Below, piece after piece: positions 45,190-54,389 of a stretch of DNA of 64,000 nt. Source of the DNA: Mycolicibacterium canariasense (GTDB lineage Bacteria; Actinomycetota; Actinomycetes; Mycobacteriales; Mycobacteriaceae); contig NZ_LQOL01000054.1 of the NCBI RefSeq assembly GCF_002101555.1, positions 1 through 64,000 on the forward strand. Direction: 5' to 3'. The notes under the pieces were generated by a model. It ran no database searches. It worked only from the letters and a program-made list of their open reading frames with translations, and was not told the DNA's origin. Made by a program: the position numbers and the translations under genes. Numbering within the stretch: the first letter of the stretch is position 1; every line of letters begins with the position of its first letter.

Positions 45190-45939
45190 ATGAGCACACT
45201 CGAAGGGAAATCGGCAGTCGTCGCCGCGGGAGCCAAGAATCTCGGCGGCCTCATCAGCAAGACGCTGGCACAGCACGGCGTCAACGTCGCGGTGCACTAC
45301 AACAGCGCGGCCAGTGAGGCGGATGCGGATCGAACGGTGGCCGAAGTGACCGCCGCCGGAGCGCAAGCCATCAAGGTCCAGGGTGACCTCACCGTTCCTG
45401 CCAACATCACCGCGCTGTTCGACGCAGCGGTCGGGGCATTCGGCAGTGTGGACATCGCCGTGAACACCGTCGGCAAGGTACTGCGGAAGCCGATTCTGGA
45501 AACCACTGAAGCCGAATACGATTCGATGTTCGACATCAACGCCAAGGCCGCGTACTTCTTCATCCAGGAAGCCGGTCGGCGACTCAACGACCAGGGCAGC
45601 CTGACCACCATCGTGACCTCACTGCTGGCCGCCTACACCGACGGCTACTCCACGTACGCCGGTGCCAAGTCACCGGTGGAGCACTTCGTCCGGGCCGCCT
45701 CCAAGGAATTCGCGCCCCGCCTGATCAACGTCAACAACATCGCACCCGGGCCGATGGACACCCCGTTCTTCTATCCGCAGGAGACCCCGGAGCGCGCCGA
45801 GTTTCATGCCAGCCAGGCCATGGGCAACCGGTTGACCGACATCACCGACATCGCTCCGCTGGCGGTCTTCCTTGCCGGCGAAGGGCATTGGATCACCGGG
45901 CAGACGATCTTCGCCAACGGCGGATACACCACGCGTTGA
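45190..45939 (+). CDS. Short-chain dehydrogenase/reductase (SDR)
   Basis: A 249-residue Rossmann-fold oxidoreductase. The cofactor loop is VVAAGAKNLGGLISKTL, where the usual TGxxxGxG has become AGAKNLGG. DLTVPANI and NTVGKV replace the common NNAG. The catalytic Tyr and Lys are in TYAGAKSPVEHF, and the C-terminus GQTIFANGGYTTR is standard. Substrate unknown. Expression is probably controlled by the divergent LysR protein. Confidence 0.88.
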   Translation: MSTLEGKSAVVAAGAKNLGGLISKTLAQHGVNVAVHYNSAASEADADRTVAEVTAAGAQAIKVQGDLTVPANITALFDAAVGAFGSVDIAVNTVGKVLRKPILETTEAEYDSMFDINAKAAYFFIQEAGRRLNDQGSLTTIVTSLLAAYTDGYSTYAGAKSPVEHFVRAASKEFAPRLINVNNIAPGPMDTPFFYPQETPERAEFHASQAMGNRLTDITDIAPLAVFLAGEGHWITGQTIFANGGYTTR

Positions 45940-45993
45940 GGGTGTGCCGCGGGATCGCCACGCTCACCGCTCGACCGCATTGACCGCCGGGGA

Positions 45994-46746
45994 CTATTGC
46001 TGCACAGCGCACGACGTTGCGCGCAGTTCCGTCGCGGCCTCGGCGTCCACGCTGACCCGGACGTCCGGATGACGCCGTAGGAGGCTCGCCGGGCATCGGT
46101 CGGTGATCGGACCGTACAACGCCGCGGCCACCGCGCCGGCCTTGCGCTCCCCGAACGCGACCAGCTCGATGCGGCGGGCGCGCATGATGGTCGCCAGACC
46201 TTGGGTCAGGCATTCCTGGGGAACCGCGTCCAGCGAGGGGAAGAACCGGGCGTTGGCCATCCGAGTGGATCGGGTGAGGCTGGCTCGATGGGTGGTGGCG
46301 GTGAACGGTGTGCCCGGCTCGTTGAAACCGATGTGGCCGTTCTCGCCGATGCCCAGGATCTGCAGATCCACCGTGGTGCCGGCGAGCGCCATCTCATAGG
46401 CCGCGGCGGCCGCGTCAGGATCCGCGGCGGCACCGTCAGGGACATGCAGCGAGGCCGTGTCCAGACCCAGCGGTTCGATGAGCACACGCTCGAGCACCGC
46501 CCGATAGGACTGTGGATCGCCGTGCGGCAGACCGATGTACTCGTCCAGGGCGAACCAGCTGACCCCCGATGCGTCGAGGCCGTCGTCGATGTGGCGCGCC
46601 AGGGCGCGATAGACCGGCTCCGGTGACGACCCGGTCGCCACACCGACGACCGCGTCGGGTTTGGCGCGGATCAGCGCCGCTATCCGCTCCGCCACTCGGG
46701 ATCCGGTGGCGTCGGCATCGGCGCTGATCTCGACGACGGGCGTCAC
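45994..46746 (-). CDS. nagB: Glucosamine-6-phosphate deaminase NagB
   Basis: A 250-residue enzyme converting glucosamine-6-phosphate to fructose-6-phosphate and ammonia. The substrate-phosphate loop is VATGSSPEPVY; catalytic Asp68 is in FALDEYIGLP; GIGENGHIGFNEPGT carries His138 and Glu143, in the B. subtilis NagB form. The length is that of short bacterial NagB proteins without the allosteric tail of E. coli. Its GTG start overlaps the stop of the GH4 gene. It provides the exit of the pathway into glycolysis. No nagA is nearby. Confidence 0.95.
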   Translation of the reverse strand: MTPVVEISADADATGSRVAERIAALIRAKPDAVVGVATGSSPEPVYRALARHIDDGLDASGVSWFALDEYIGLPHGDPQSYRAVLERVLIEPLGLDTASLHVPDGAAADPDAAAAAYEMALAGTTVDLQILGIGENGHIGFNEPGTPFTATTHRASLTRSTRMANARFFPSLDAVPQECLTQGLATIMRARRIELVAFGERKAGAVAAALYGPITDRCPASLLRRHPDVRVSVDAEAATELRATSCAVQQ

Positions 46747-48119
46747 GCTACCTTCGAACGCTTGGCCAGCACCCGGGCGATATCGGGGTTGGCATCGACG
46801 TAACGCGCCAGCAGTTCACGTGCCACGCCCACCGAGTCGACCAGCGGGTGCAGGGCGAACGCCTTGAGCGCCTCGGTGCTCGATCCGGTGGTTGCCGCGG
46901 TGATGGTATGCCGCTCAACGGCTTTCACCTGCTGCATCAAACCGAGCTGATGCAGATCCGGCTGCGTTTCCAGGGTCAGCGGATGGACACCGTTGGCATC
47001 CACCATCGTCGACACCTCGACCACCGCGTCGGCGGGTAGTCCGTGGATGGTGCCGCGGTTGCGGACGTTGAGGATCATCGTCCGCTTCTCGTTGCGGCTG
47101 ATCGCGGCCATCACCCCGAGGGCCACACCGGCGTAGCCCAGGTGCGCCGGGTCGGTCTCACGCTCCCGCTCGATGACCGGGGCGCCCTGCACTCCGCCCT
47201 TGGCCTCGGCCATATAGCTCGCACCACGCTCGTCGACCGCGGCGGTCCACAGTTTGGCCGCGATCTCCGGTTGGGCGGCGGCGTCGGTGAAGAACCGCCC
47301 CTGGGTCTCCAGCAGGAAATCACCACGGGTCTGCGGGGATTCGAGGATGCGCCGGACGGCGTCACGGTGGAAGTAGTAGTAGTACAGATACTCGTTGGGG
47401 ATGACGTCGAGCGTCCGGATCCAGTCGACCCCGAAGACCTGCGCCTCCTCCAACCGCTTCAGCCGCGACTCGTCGGCCAGCAGATCCGGCAGCACGTCGC
47501 GGCCGTCGACCAGCACCCGGCGCATCCAGCCGAGGTGGTTCAGGCCGACGTAGTCCATGTCGATGCGGGTGTGGTCATGGCCGAGAACCCCTGCCACCCG
47601 TCGACCCAAACCCGATGGCGTGTCACAGATGCCGAGGGCCCTGTCGCCCAGGACGCTCTGTAGCGCCTCGGTGATGATCCCGGCGGGATTGGTGAAATTG
47701 AGGAAGTAGGCGTCGGGGGCGACTCGACGGATCGTCTCGGCGATGTCGAGCATCACCGGTACGGTGCGCAGCGCGTAGGCGATGCCTCCGGGTCCGGTTG
47801 TCTCCTGCCCGATCACGTTGAGGTCCAACGCAACGTGTTCGTCGCAGCAGCGCTGCTCGACGCCACCGACGCGTACGGCCGCGAAGATGAAATCGGCGCC
47901 CTCCAGTGCCGGTTCCAGTTGGGTGTAGGTCCGCAGGGTCGGCGGGTCGGCGAACCCGGCGGCAAGCTGCTCGAGGATCGTGGTGATGGTGGCCAGCCGG
48001 CCCTCGTCGACGTCGTAGAGCGCGACCTCGGTCACCCGGGGCGAGCCCTGATCGCGGATCAGGGCCTGCCAGACGTAGGGAGTGCGGAATCCGCCTCCGC
48101 CGAGGATCGTGAGTTTCAT
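46743..48119 (-). CDS. Glycoside hydrolase family 4 (6-phospho-beta-glucosidase/glucosaminidase type)
   Basis: A 458-residue GH4 enzyme. These use NAD and a divalent metal and cleave phosphorylated disaccharides by an oxidation-elimination mechanism in the cytoplasm. The Rossmann start is KLTILGGGGFRTPYVWQAL; LNFTNPAGIITEAL is the NP motif; metal ligands are expected at Cys165 (GICDTPSG) and His195 (GLNHLGW). CDTP indicates the 6-phospho-beta-glucosidase branch, but with NagB as partner a 6-phospho-beta-glucosaminide is the better guess. Coupled by ATGA to the DeoR gene and by GTGA to nagB. Confidence 0.9.
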   Translation of the reverse strand: MKLTILGGGGFRTPYVWQALIRDQGSPRVTEVALYDVDEGRLATITTILEQLAAGFADPPTLRTYTQLEPALEGADFIFAAVRVGGVEQRCCDEHVALDLNVIGQETTGPGGIAYALRTVPVMLDIAETIRRVAPDAYFLNFTNPAGIITEALQSVLGDRALGICDTPSGLGRRVAGVLGHDHTRIDMDYVGLNHLGWMRRVLVDGRDVLPDLLADESRLKRLEEAQVFGVDWIRTLDVIPNEYLYYYYFHRDAVRRILESPQTRGDFLLETQGRFFTDAAAQPEIAAKLWTAAVDERGASYMAEAKGGVQGAPVIERERETDPAHLGYAGVALGVMAAISRNEKRTMILNVRNRGTIHGLPADAVVEVSTMVDANGVHPLTLETQPDLHQLGLMQQVKAVERHTITAATTGSSTEALKAFALHPLVDSVGVARELLARYVDANPDIARVLAKRSKVA

Positions 48120-48892
48120 GCGACGATGACCTTTCTGCCGGCCTCCCGGCGATGCGCGAGTTCGTCGTGGGGCGTGCCCGCCGTGGTGATGAGCACATCG
48201 ACTTCATCGAGAGAACACAGGCGCAGCGCGCCCGAGCCTGGAAATTTCAGTTCACTGGCCAGCAGCACGATGCGCTGCGACGCCGCGATGAGGGCCTGTT
48301 TGATCGGCGCTTCGACGGCCATGTTGTCCAGCACGTGGCCGCCACGAACTCCGGTGCAGCTCAAGAACATCATGTCGGCGCTGAGTTGGCCGATGACCTG
48401 TTCGGCCAGCGGGCCGACCAGTGACTGTTGATTGCGCCGCAGCACCCCGCCCAGCAGCACCACTTCGACGACGTCGTCGTCGCGAACCTCGTCGAGGACC
48501 GCCAGGTTCGAGGTGATGATGGTGACCGGGCGCCCCCGCAGTTCACGTGCCACCAACTGGGTCGTCGAGCCGATGTCGAGCACCACGACGTCGCCGTCGG
48601 AGACCAGTTGCGCCGCCTCGGTCGCCATCTTGCGACGCAGCTCCAGATCGCCGCGGGTGTCGGAGGTGAACGGGTCCTCGACGCTGCCCGAGTCGGTGAT
48701 GTTGGCCCGGCTTCCCTGCGTCAGCATGGCCCCGCCGTAGAGACGCTCGAGCTGGCCACCCTTGGCGAGGATGTCCAGATCGCGGCGGATGGTCGACTCG
48801 CTCACCCCCAGCGCCGCGGCGAGCTGCACCACGGACTGGCCGCCACCGGCGAGCGCGGCCAGGATGCGTTCGTGACGCTGGGCAAGAAACAT
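48116..48892 (-). CDS. DeoR-family transcriptional repressor of the amino-sugar locus
   Basis: A 258-residue DeoR protein. The HTH is MFLAQRHERILAALAGGGQSVVQLAAALGVSESTIRRDLDILAKGGQLERLYGG; the sensor domain has VLDIGSTTQLVARELRGR and the usual Lys-containing C-terminal part. ATG 48890-48892 was chosen because the earlier frame (to 49000) runs through the promoter and has no family similarity. It is the first gene of the DeoR-GH4-NagB operon and divergent from the PfkB-ABC operon, so it can repress both. Likely inducer: a sugar phosphate from the pathway. Confidence 0.9.
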   Translation of the reverse strand: MFLAQRHERILAALAGGGQSVVQLAAALGVSESTIRRDLDILAKGGQLERLYGGAMLTQGSRANITDSGSVEDPFTSDTRGDLELRRKMATEAAQLVSDGDVVVLDIGSTTQLVARELRGRPVTIITSNLAVLDEVRDDDVVEVVLLGGVLRRNQQSLVGPLAEQVIGQLSADMMFLSCTGVRGGHVLDNMAVEAPIKQALIAASQRIVLLASELKFPGSGALRLCSLDEVDVLITTAGTPHDELAHRREAGRKVIVA

Positions 48893-48919
48893 GCCCGGAT
48901 CGTACCCAGAGAATGATTG

Positions 48920-48955
48920 ACTTTGCACAACTTTGGAGGACTTCTGGAAAACTTT
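48920..48955. promoter_or_regulatory. Helically phased ACTT(T/C) direct repeats in the divergent promoter
   Basis: ACTTT at 48920 and 48930, ACTTC at 48940 and ACTTT at 48951: four boxes 10, 10 and 11 bases apart, so all lie on one face of the helix. They start 28 bases upstream of the DeoR start codon. DeoR-type repressors often use direct repeats. A good candidate operator for both arms of the amino-sugar locus. Confidence 0.6.
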
Positions 48956-49067
48956 TCGCAAAATAACCCACGAGAGACGATCAAGAAACATAATCGTCAT
49001 GCAAGCCGGTCACGCTGACCGCGCAAAGACCACCAAACTCTTTCAAAACAGGTGGAGGTACCCACGA

Positions 49068-50057
49068 GTGACCGATCGTGAGATCGACGTACTGGTCTCG
49101 GGCCGGGTGTTCAGCGATCTGGTGTTCACCGGCGTCGAGGCGCCGGCACCGGGAGCAGAGGTGTACGCGCGGGACTTCGCCATATCGCCCGGCGGTGCCG
49201 CCAACCGGGCGGTCGCGGCGGCCCGGTTGGGGGCATACACCGCGTTGGTGACCGAACTCGGCGATGACCCGATCGGTTGCATCATCGAGCGCACCCTGCG
49301 CGGCGAACCGAATCTCGATCTACGCTTCGCCGTCCAGCACGCCGAATACCAGAACCCCATCACGGTGGCCATCACCGACGGGCACGACCGATCCTTCGTG
49401 ACCTTCGAGCAGCAGCCCCCGCATCTGCCGTCCTGGCCCGATTCGACTCCCGTACGCGTCGCCCATGTCGGCATGGGCCGTGGCCCCATCGACACCGATG
49501 CGGCGCGGCTACGCGCCAAGGGCACCACACTCGTGGGCGGCGTGGGTTGGGACCCGTCGGGCCAGTGGTCGGAGGCCTTGCTCGACCAACTCGACGCCAT
49601 CGACATCCTCATCGTCAACGAGGTCGAAGCCCTCGCCTACACCCGCGCGCAGACCGCCGATGCCGCGCTCGACATCCTCGCCGAGCGGGTGGGCCTGGCC
49701 GTCATCACGTTGGGGCCGGGCGGTGCGCTGGCCGCCGAGGGAGCGGACCGGCTGCAGGTCCCGGCGATCACCGTCCGGGCGGTGGACCCAACAGGAGCCG
49801 GCGACGCCTTCACCGCGGCGTTCATGGCTGCCACGGCATGGGACTGGCAGCTGGATCAACGCCTGCGATTGGCCAGCGTCAGCGCCACCTGCTCGGTACG
49901 CGGCGCCGGCGGTGCCCGCAGCGCACCCCGTCCCGCCGACATCGCCGATCTGCTCGCCGAGCAACACCACGACCCGCACTGGGCACCGGTCCGCGATTGG
50001 GCCGAACAGCACCGCAATTCCCCCATCCCTGCGACACCAGGAGCGCTCTCGCTATGA
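49068..50057 (+). CDS. PfkB/ribokinase-family sugar kinase
   Basis: A 329-residue kinase. SPGGAANRAVAAARLGAYTALVTELGDD is the PfkB N-terminal signature region, and DPTGAGD (240-246) is the second signature with catalytic Asp246. GTG 49068 has GGAGG at nine bases. As first gene of the ABC-importer operon it most likely phosphorylates the imported sugar, making the phosphorylated substrate that GH4 enzymes need, since no PTS is present. Its stop overlaps the binding-protein start (ATGA). Kinases of other families fill this place in related loci. Confidence 0.88.
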   Translation: MTDREIDVLVSGRVFSDLVFTGVEAPAPGAEVYARDFAISPGGAANRAVAAARLGAYTALVTELGDDPIGCIIERTLRGEPNLDLRFAVQHAEYQNPITVAITDGHDRSFVTFEQQPPHLPSWPDSTPVRVAHVGMGRGPIDTDAARLRAKGTTLVGGVGWDPSGQWSEALLDQLDAIDILIVNEVEALAYTRAQTADAALDILAERVGLAVITLGPGGALAAEGADRLQVPAITVRAVDPTGAGDAFTAAFMAATAWDWQLDQRLRLASVSATCSVRGAGGARSAPRPADIADLLAEQHHDPHWAPVRDWAEQHRNSPIPATPGALSL

Positions 50058-51415
50058 CCAGAACCCGCCTCTATCGACTCGGGGCCGCCGTTGCCACGGC
50101 CGCCACGTTGCTGATCGCGACCGCGTGTGCGCCCGGCCCATCCGGTGGCGGTACCCCCGCCGCCCCCACCAACGAGGTCTCCAAGGACATCTCCTCGGCA
50201 GGCCCGGTCACACTGTCGGTGTGGGACCAGAACACCGACGGCGGCATGGTGAAGGCCCAGGAACAGCTCAACACCGAGTTCCAGAAGATGTACCCGAACG
50301 TCACGATCAAGCGGACCGTCGAGTCGTTCAGCGACTTGAAGTCCACCCTGAAACTGGCGCTCTCCAGCAACACTCCGCCCGACGTGGTGCAGGCCAACCA
50401 GGGGTACCCGGACATGGGTGCATTCGTCGCGGCCGGGATGCTGCGTCCGATGAACGACTACGCCAAGCTCTACGGCTGGGACACCTACTATCCCGAAAGC
50501 CTGCTCAAGCAGAACAGTTTCAGCAGTGACGGCAAGACCTGGCAGGGCGACACCCTCTTCGGTGTCTCGCAAACCGGCGAGGTCGTGGGCATTTATTACA
50601 ACCGTGAGAAGCTGGCTTCACTCGGCCTGTCCGCACCGACCACACTCGGTGAGTTGGACGCCGCGATGGCCGCCGCCAAGGCCAAGGGCATGCTGCCGAT
50701 GGCTTTCGGCAATCTCGACAAGTCGCCCGGTATCCACATGTTCGGTGTCGTCCAGGCCGCAGTAGCCGGTGCGCCGGCGGTGAAGAATCTGGTCAGCGGC
50801 CGCGAGGGTGCCTGGACCGATCCGGCATCGCTGAAAGCCGCCCAACAGGTCGCCGCGTGGTCTGCCGAGGGCTATCTGACGCCGGGAACCAACGGTGTCT
50901 CGCGTGACGACGCCGTCGCCACCTTCGGCAAGGGCGGAGCGCTGTTCACCCTCACCGGAACCTGGTTGCAGCAGCCCTTGCAGGATGCCTTGGGCGACAA
51001 TGTCGGTTTCACCACCCTGACTTCCGATGACGGCAAGCCTGCCACCACCGGCGGGCAGGGCCTGGCGTGGGCCATCACGTCCAAGTCCGCTCATCCCGAC
51101 GTCGCCGCCGCCTACATCGACTTCGTCACCAACGCCAAAGCCGCTCAGGTGCTGCTCGATTCGGGCAATCTGCCCACGGTTCTGCCGACGGGCTACGAAC
51201 CGAAGGCGAACACATTGGCCGCCGACATCGCGACGCGGTATCGCGAGACGCAGAAGGCCGATGGCGTGGTGCCCTATCTCGACTACAGCACGCCGACCTT
51301 CTACGACACCATCACCACGGGCATGCAGGAACTGCTCGGCGGCCAGGTCGATCCGCAACAGTTCGTCGATTCGCTACAGAAGGATTACGCCGCCTTCCTG
51401 AAGAACCAGAAATGA
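50054..51415 (+). CDS. Carbohydrate ABC transporter, substrate-binding lipoprotein
   Basis: A 453-residue family-1 (MalE/UgpB-like) binding protein. The signal peptide ends in LLIATAC (Cys25), so it is a lipoprotein, followed by a Pro/Gly/Ala linker. VTLSVWDQNTDGGMVKAQEQLNTEFQKMYPNVTIK and AFGKGGALFTLTGTWLQQPL are typical of oligosaccharide binders of this group. Coupled by ATGA to the kinase and to permease 1. Proposed ligand: a short amino-sugar oligomer (inference from the context). Confidence 0.9.
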   Translation: MTRTRLYRLGAAVATAATLLIATACAPGPSGGGTPAAPTNEVSKDISSAGPVTLSVWDQNTDGGMVKAQEQLNTEFQKMYPNVTIKRTVESFSDLKSTLKLALSSNTPPDVVQANQGYPDMGAFVAAGMLRPMNDYAKLYGWDTYYPESLLKQNSFSSDGKTWQGDTLFGVSQTGEVVGIYYNREKLASLGLSAPTTLGELDAAMAAAKAKGMLPMAFGNLDKSPGIHMFGVVQAAVAGAPAVKNLVSGREGAWTDPASLKAAQQVAAWSAEGYLTPGTNGVSRDDAVATFGKGGALFTLTGTWLQQPLQDALGDNVGFTTLTSDDGKPATTGGQGLAWAITSKSAHPDVAAAYIDFVTNAKAAQVLLDSGNLPTVLPTGYEPKANTLAADIATRYRETQKADGVVPYLDYSTPTFYDTITTGMQELLGGQVDPQQFVDSLQKDYAAFLKNQK

Positions 51416-52380
51416 CCGTGACGCTGCGCCCACCACGACGACGGGCCGCGCCCGACACGCCGACCACCGTTCCGGGTAGCCGCCGCCCGACTGCACCGGC
51501 AACCAGGGTGGGGGCCCGCGCGGCGATCCGTGGTTATCTCTATGTGGTACCGGCATTCCTGGTGTTCGTGGTGTTCCTCGGCGCTCCGCTGGTGCAGACC
51601 GTCCAGTACTCGTTCTACAACTGGGACGGTCTCGGGACTGCCACCGTCGCCGGAATCTCCAACTACCTCAACGTCTTCGACGATGACCAGTTGCGAGCAT
51701 CCTTCCTGCATGCCGGCGTCCTGATCCTGTTCTACGCGGCGGTGCCCGTCGTGATCGCGCTGGTGCTCAGTGCCGTCATCTCACGGGCGCATGCGATGCG
51801 ATCGATGTCGTTCTTCCGCACCGTTCTTTTCCTGCCGCAGGTGATCGCCACGGTCGTCATCGGCACGATCTGGATCTCCATCTACTCGCAGAACGGCCTG
51901 CTGAACCAGACGCTGCGGGCAGTGGGACTGGACACCCTGACCCAGGTGTGGTTGGGCGATCACACCTTCGCGCTGATCGCCATCGGCCTGATCGGGACCT
52001 GGCTCAACATCGGGTTGTGCGTGGTGCTCTTCCTGTCCGGAATCGGCAACATCGCGCCGGAACTGTTCGAAGCCGCTCGCCTCGACGGGGCCGGAAGGGT
52101 ACGTGAATTCGTCGCCATCACGCTGCCGTCCCTGCGCGGCCAGATCGCGGTGGCGTTGACCCTCACCGTGGTGTCGGCTTTGAAGACCTTCGACCTGGTC
52201 TACATCACCACCCGCGGCGGACCCGGAACCGCCACCACCGTGCCCGCCTTCGAGGCATACAACCGGGCCTTCAACACCGGGCAGGTGGGCCTGGCCTCAG
52301 CCATCGCCGTGGTTCTGACCATCGCGATCGTCGCCCTGACCTTCATGATCAGCCGGATCAGTCCGCGGGAGGCCGAATGA
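51412..52380 (+). CDS. Carbohydrate ABC transporter permease 1 (MalF/UgpA-like)
   Basis: A 322-residue permease. The first 38 residues are basic and Pro-rich, then about six helices follow, beginning with YLYVVPAFLVFVVFLGAPLVQTVQYSFYNW. The EAA loop is LFEAARLDGAGRVREFVAITLPSLRGQ. The ATG overlaps the stop of the binding-protein gene, and its own stop overlaps the start of permease 2, so the subunits are translationally coupled. Confidence 0.9.
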   Translation: MTVTLRPPRRRAAPDTPTTVPGSRRPTAPATRVGARAAIRGYLYVVPAFLVFVVFLGAPLVQTVQYSFYNWDGLGTATVAGISNYLNVFDDDQLRASFLHAGVLILFYAAVPVVIALVLSAVISRAHAMRSMSFFRTVLFLPQVIATVVIGTIWISIYSQNGLLNQTLRAVGLDTLTQVWLGDHTFALIAIGLIGTWLNIGLCVVLFLSGIGNIAPELFEAARLDGAGRVREFVAITLPSLRGQIAVALTLTVVSALKTFDLVYITTRGGPGTATTVPAFEAYNRAFNTGQVGLASAIAVVLTIAIVALTFMISRISPREAE

Positions 52381-53201
52381 ACCCCAGCCGTACCGAAAAG
52401 ACCGTCAACCAAGTCATTCTCGCTCTGTTCGCGGTCTTCGCCCTGGTGCCGCTGTTCGGTGTGCTGATGTCCTCGATCACACCCAGCAAGGAAAACTCGG
52501 GTGGGTTCGCCATTCCGACGAGCATCGATCTGCACAACTATGGCGCGGCATGGGACCGCGGCAATTTCAGCAGCTACCTGTTGTCCAGCGTGGTGGTGAC
52601 CGCCGCCGTGGTACTGCTGACGGTGGTCCTGGCGACATTCGCCGGCTACGCGTTCGCCCGGATGCGTTTTCCCGGTTCGTCGGTGTTGTTCTACGTCCTG
52701 CTGCTGGGCCTGACCCTGCCCGCCGAAGCCTTCATCATTCCGCTGTATTTCAACCTGCGCACCGTCGGTCTCACCGACACCTACTGGGCGCTGATCCTGC
52801 CGCAGACCGCCCAGTCACTCGGCTTCGCGGTGTTCTGGATGCGAAATCAATTCCGCGGGTTTCCCGGCGAGATCATCGAAGCCGCGCGGCTGGACGGTTC
52901 CAGCGACCTGCGCCTGCTGTGGCGCATCGTCGTCCCGCCGAGCCTGGCACCGATGATGACGATGGCCGTCATCGTGACGATGTGGACCTGGAACGAATTC
53001 CTGCTGCCGCTGGTGCTGGTGGTCTCCGACAACCGGCGTACCGCCCCACTGGGCTTGGCCCTGTTCCAGGGGCAGCACCTCACGGATTACTCACTGCTGG
53101 CGGCCGCCGGTGTCATGGTCGCGCTGCCGATCGCCGTGCTGTTCTTCGCATTACAGAAGCGATTCATCACCGGCATGGTCGGTGGAATCTCCTCCCGCTG
53201 A
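52377..53201 (+). CDS. Carbohydrate ABC transporter permease 2 (MalG/UgpE-like)
   Basis: A 274-residue permease with about six helices. The EAA loop is IIEAARLDGSSDLRLLWRIVVPPSLAPM, and the C-terminus ALQKRFITGMVGGISSR is characteristic of MalG-type subunits. The ATG overlaps the stop of permease 1. 45 bases separate it from the ATPase gene. Confidence 0.9.
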   Translation: MNPSRTEKTVNQVILALFAVFALVPLFGVLMSSITPSKENSGGFAIPTSIDLHNYGAAWDRGNFSSYLLSSVVVTAAVVLLTVVLATFAGYAFARMRFPGSSVLFYVLLLGLTLPAEAFIIPLYFNLRTVGLTDTYWALILPQTAQSLGFAVFWMRNQFRGFPGEIIEAARLDGSSDLRLLWRIVVPPSLAPMMTMAVIVTMWTWNEFLLPLVLVVSDNRRTAPLGLALFQGQHLTDYSLLAAAGVMVALPIAVLFFALQKRFITGMVGGISSR

Positions 53202-53246
53202 TACCGACTCCCCCACCCGAGCACCCACGACACAAGGAGCAAACCC

Positions 53247-54311
53247 ATGGCGACCATCCAATTCGAGAAGGCCCAGCGGTGGTTCCCGAAGGCGCCGACG
53301 CCCGCGGTGGCCGGTATCGACCTGGAAATCGCCGACGGCGAATTCATGGTCCTCGTCGGGCCTTCCGGTTGCGGAAAATCCACCACGCTGCGCATGCTGG
53401 CGGGCCTGGAAGAGGTCACCGCCGGCTCCATTCGCCTGGGCGGGCGGGATATCACCACGACCGCGCCCAAGGACCGCGATATCGCCATGGTGTTCCAGAA
53501 CTACGCCCTGTACCCACACATGACGGTGGCCGGGAACATGGAATTCTGTCTCAAGAACGCCGGCCTGCCCAAAGATGAGCGTGAGCGTCGAGTTGCCACG
53601 GCCGCCGCGACCCTCGGTCTCACCGACTACCTCGACCGCAAACCCAAGGCGCTGTCGGGTGGACAGCGACAACGGGTGGCCATGGGCCGGGCCATTGTTC
53701 GCAATCCGCAAGTGTTCTGCATGGACGAACCGCTGTCCAACCTGGATGCCAAGATGCGGGTGCAAACCCGCACCGACATCGCCAAACTGCAGCGTGAACT
53801 CGGCGTCACCACCGTCTATGTCACTCACGACCAGACCGAAGCCATGACGATGGGTGATCGGGTGGCCGTCATGAAAGACGGTGAGCTACAGCAGGTCGGC
53901 GTGCCCATGGAACTCTACGACCGGCCGGCCAACGTGTTCGTCGCCGGGTTCATCGGATCCCCCGCGATGAAGTTCTTCGACGGCGAACTCGGCGAGTCCG
54001 GGGTCACCGCCGCGGGACACACCATGGCGGTTGCGCGCTCGGAGGCCACGACCGGGCCCGTCATCGTCGGAGTGCGGCCCGAGGGATGGCGGCTGACACA
54101 ACCGGGGGCCGGCATCCCGGTCACCGTTGCGGTGGTCGAAACGCTGGGGGCCGATGCCTACCTTTACGGGACCGTCGGCGGTGTCGGCTCGGATGTCATC
54201 GTCCGCACCAGTGGCCGCGACCGGATCGGCATGGGCGATGTCGTGCACGTGACGGCGGACCCCGACGCCATCCATCTCTTCGACAAGGGCACCGGCATCC
54301 GGATGCCGTGA
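53247..54311 (+). CDS. Carbohydrate ABC transporter ATPase (MalK/UgpC/MsiK-like)
   Basis: A 354-residue ATPase. Walker A is GPSGCGKST (38-46), the signature LSGGQRQRVAMGRA, Walker B VFCMDEPLSNLDAKMRVQ and the H-loop YVTHDQTE; a C-terminal TOBE/MalK regulatory part includes VGVRPEGWRL. ATG 53247 follows AAGGAGC. In many actinobacteria one ATPase serves several importers; here the operon encodes its own. It completes the importer of the amino-sugar locus. Confidence 0.92.
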   Translation: MATIQFEKAQRWFPKAPTPAVAGIDLEIADGEFMVLVGPSGCGKSTTLRMLAGLEEVTAGSIRLGGRDITTTAPKDRDIAMVFQNYALYPHMTVAGNMEFCLKNAGLPKDERERRVATAAATLGLTDYLDRKPKALSGGQRQRVAMGRAIVRNPQVFCMDEPLSNLDAKMRVQTRTDIAKLQRELGVTTVYVTHDQTEAMTMGDRVAVMKDGELQQVGVPMELYDRPANVFVAGFIGSPAMKFFDGELGESGVTAAGHTMAVARSEATTGPVIVGVRPEGWRLTQPGAGIPVTVAVVETLGADAYLYGTVGGVGSDVIVRTSGRDRIGMGDVVHVTADPDAIHLFDKGTGIRMP

Positions 54312-54389
54312 CCATGGTGGCGCGCGACGGCGGGCAAGGCCGCGATACCGGCAACGAGATGAGATCCGGAGTTGCTTTAGGCTCGGCAA

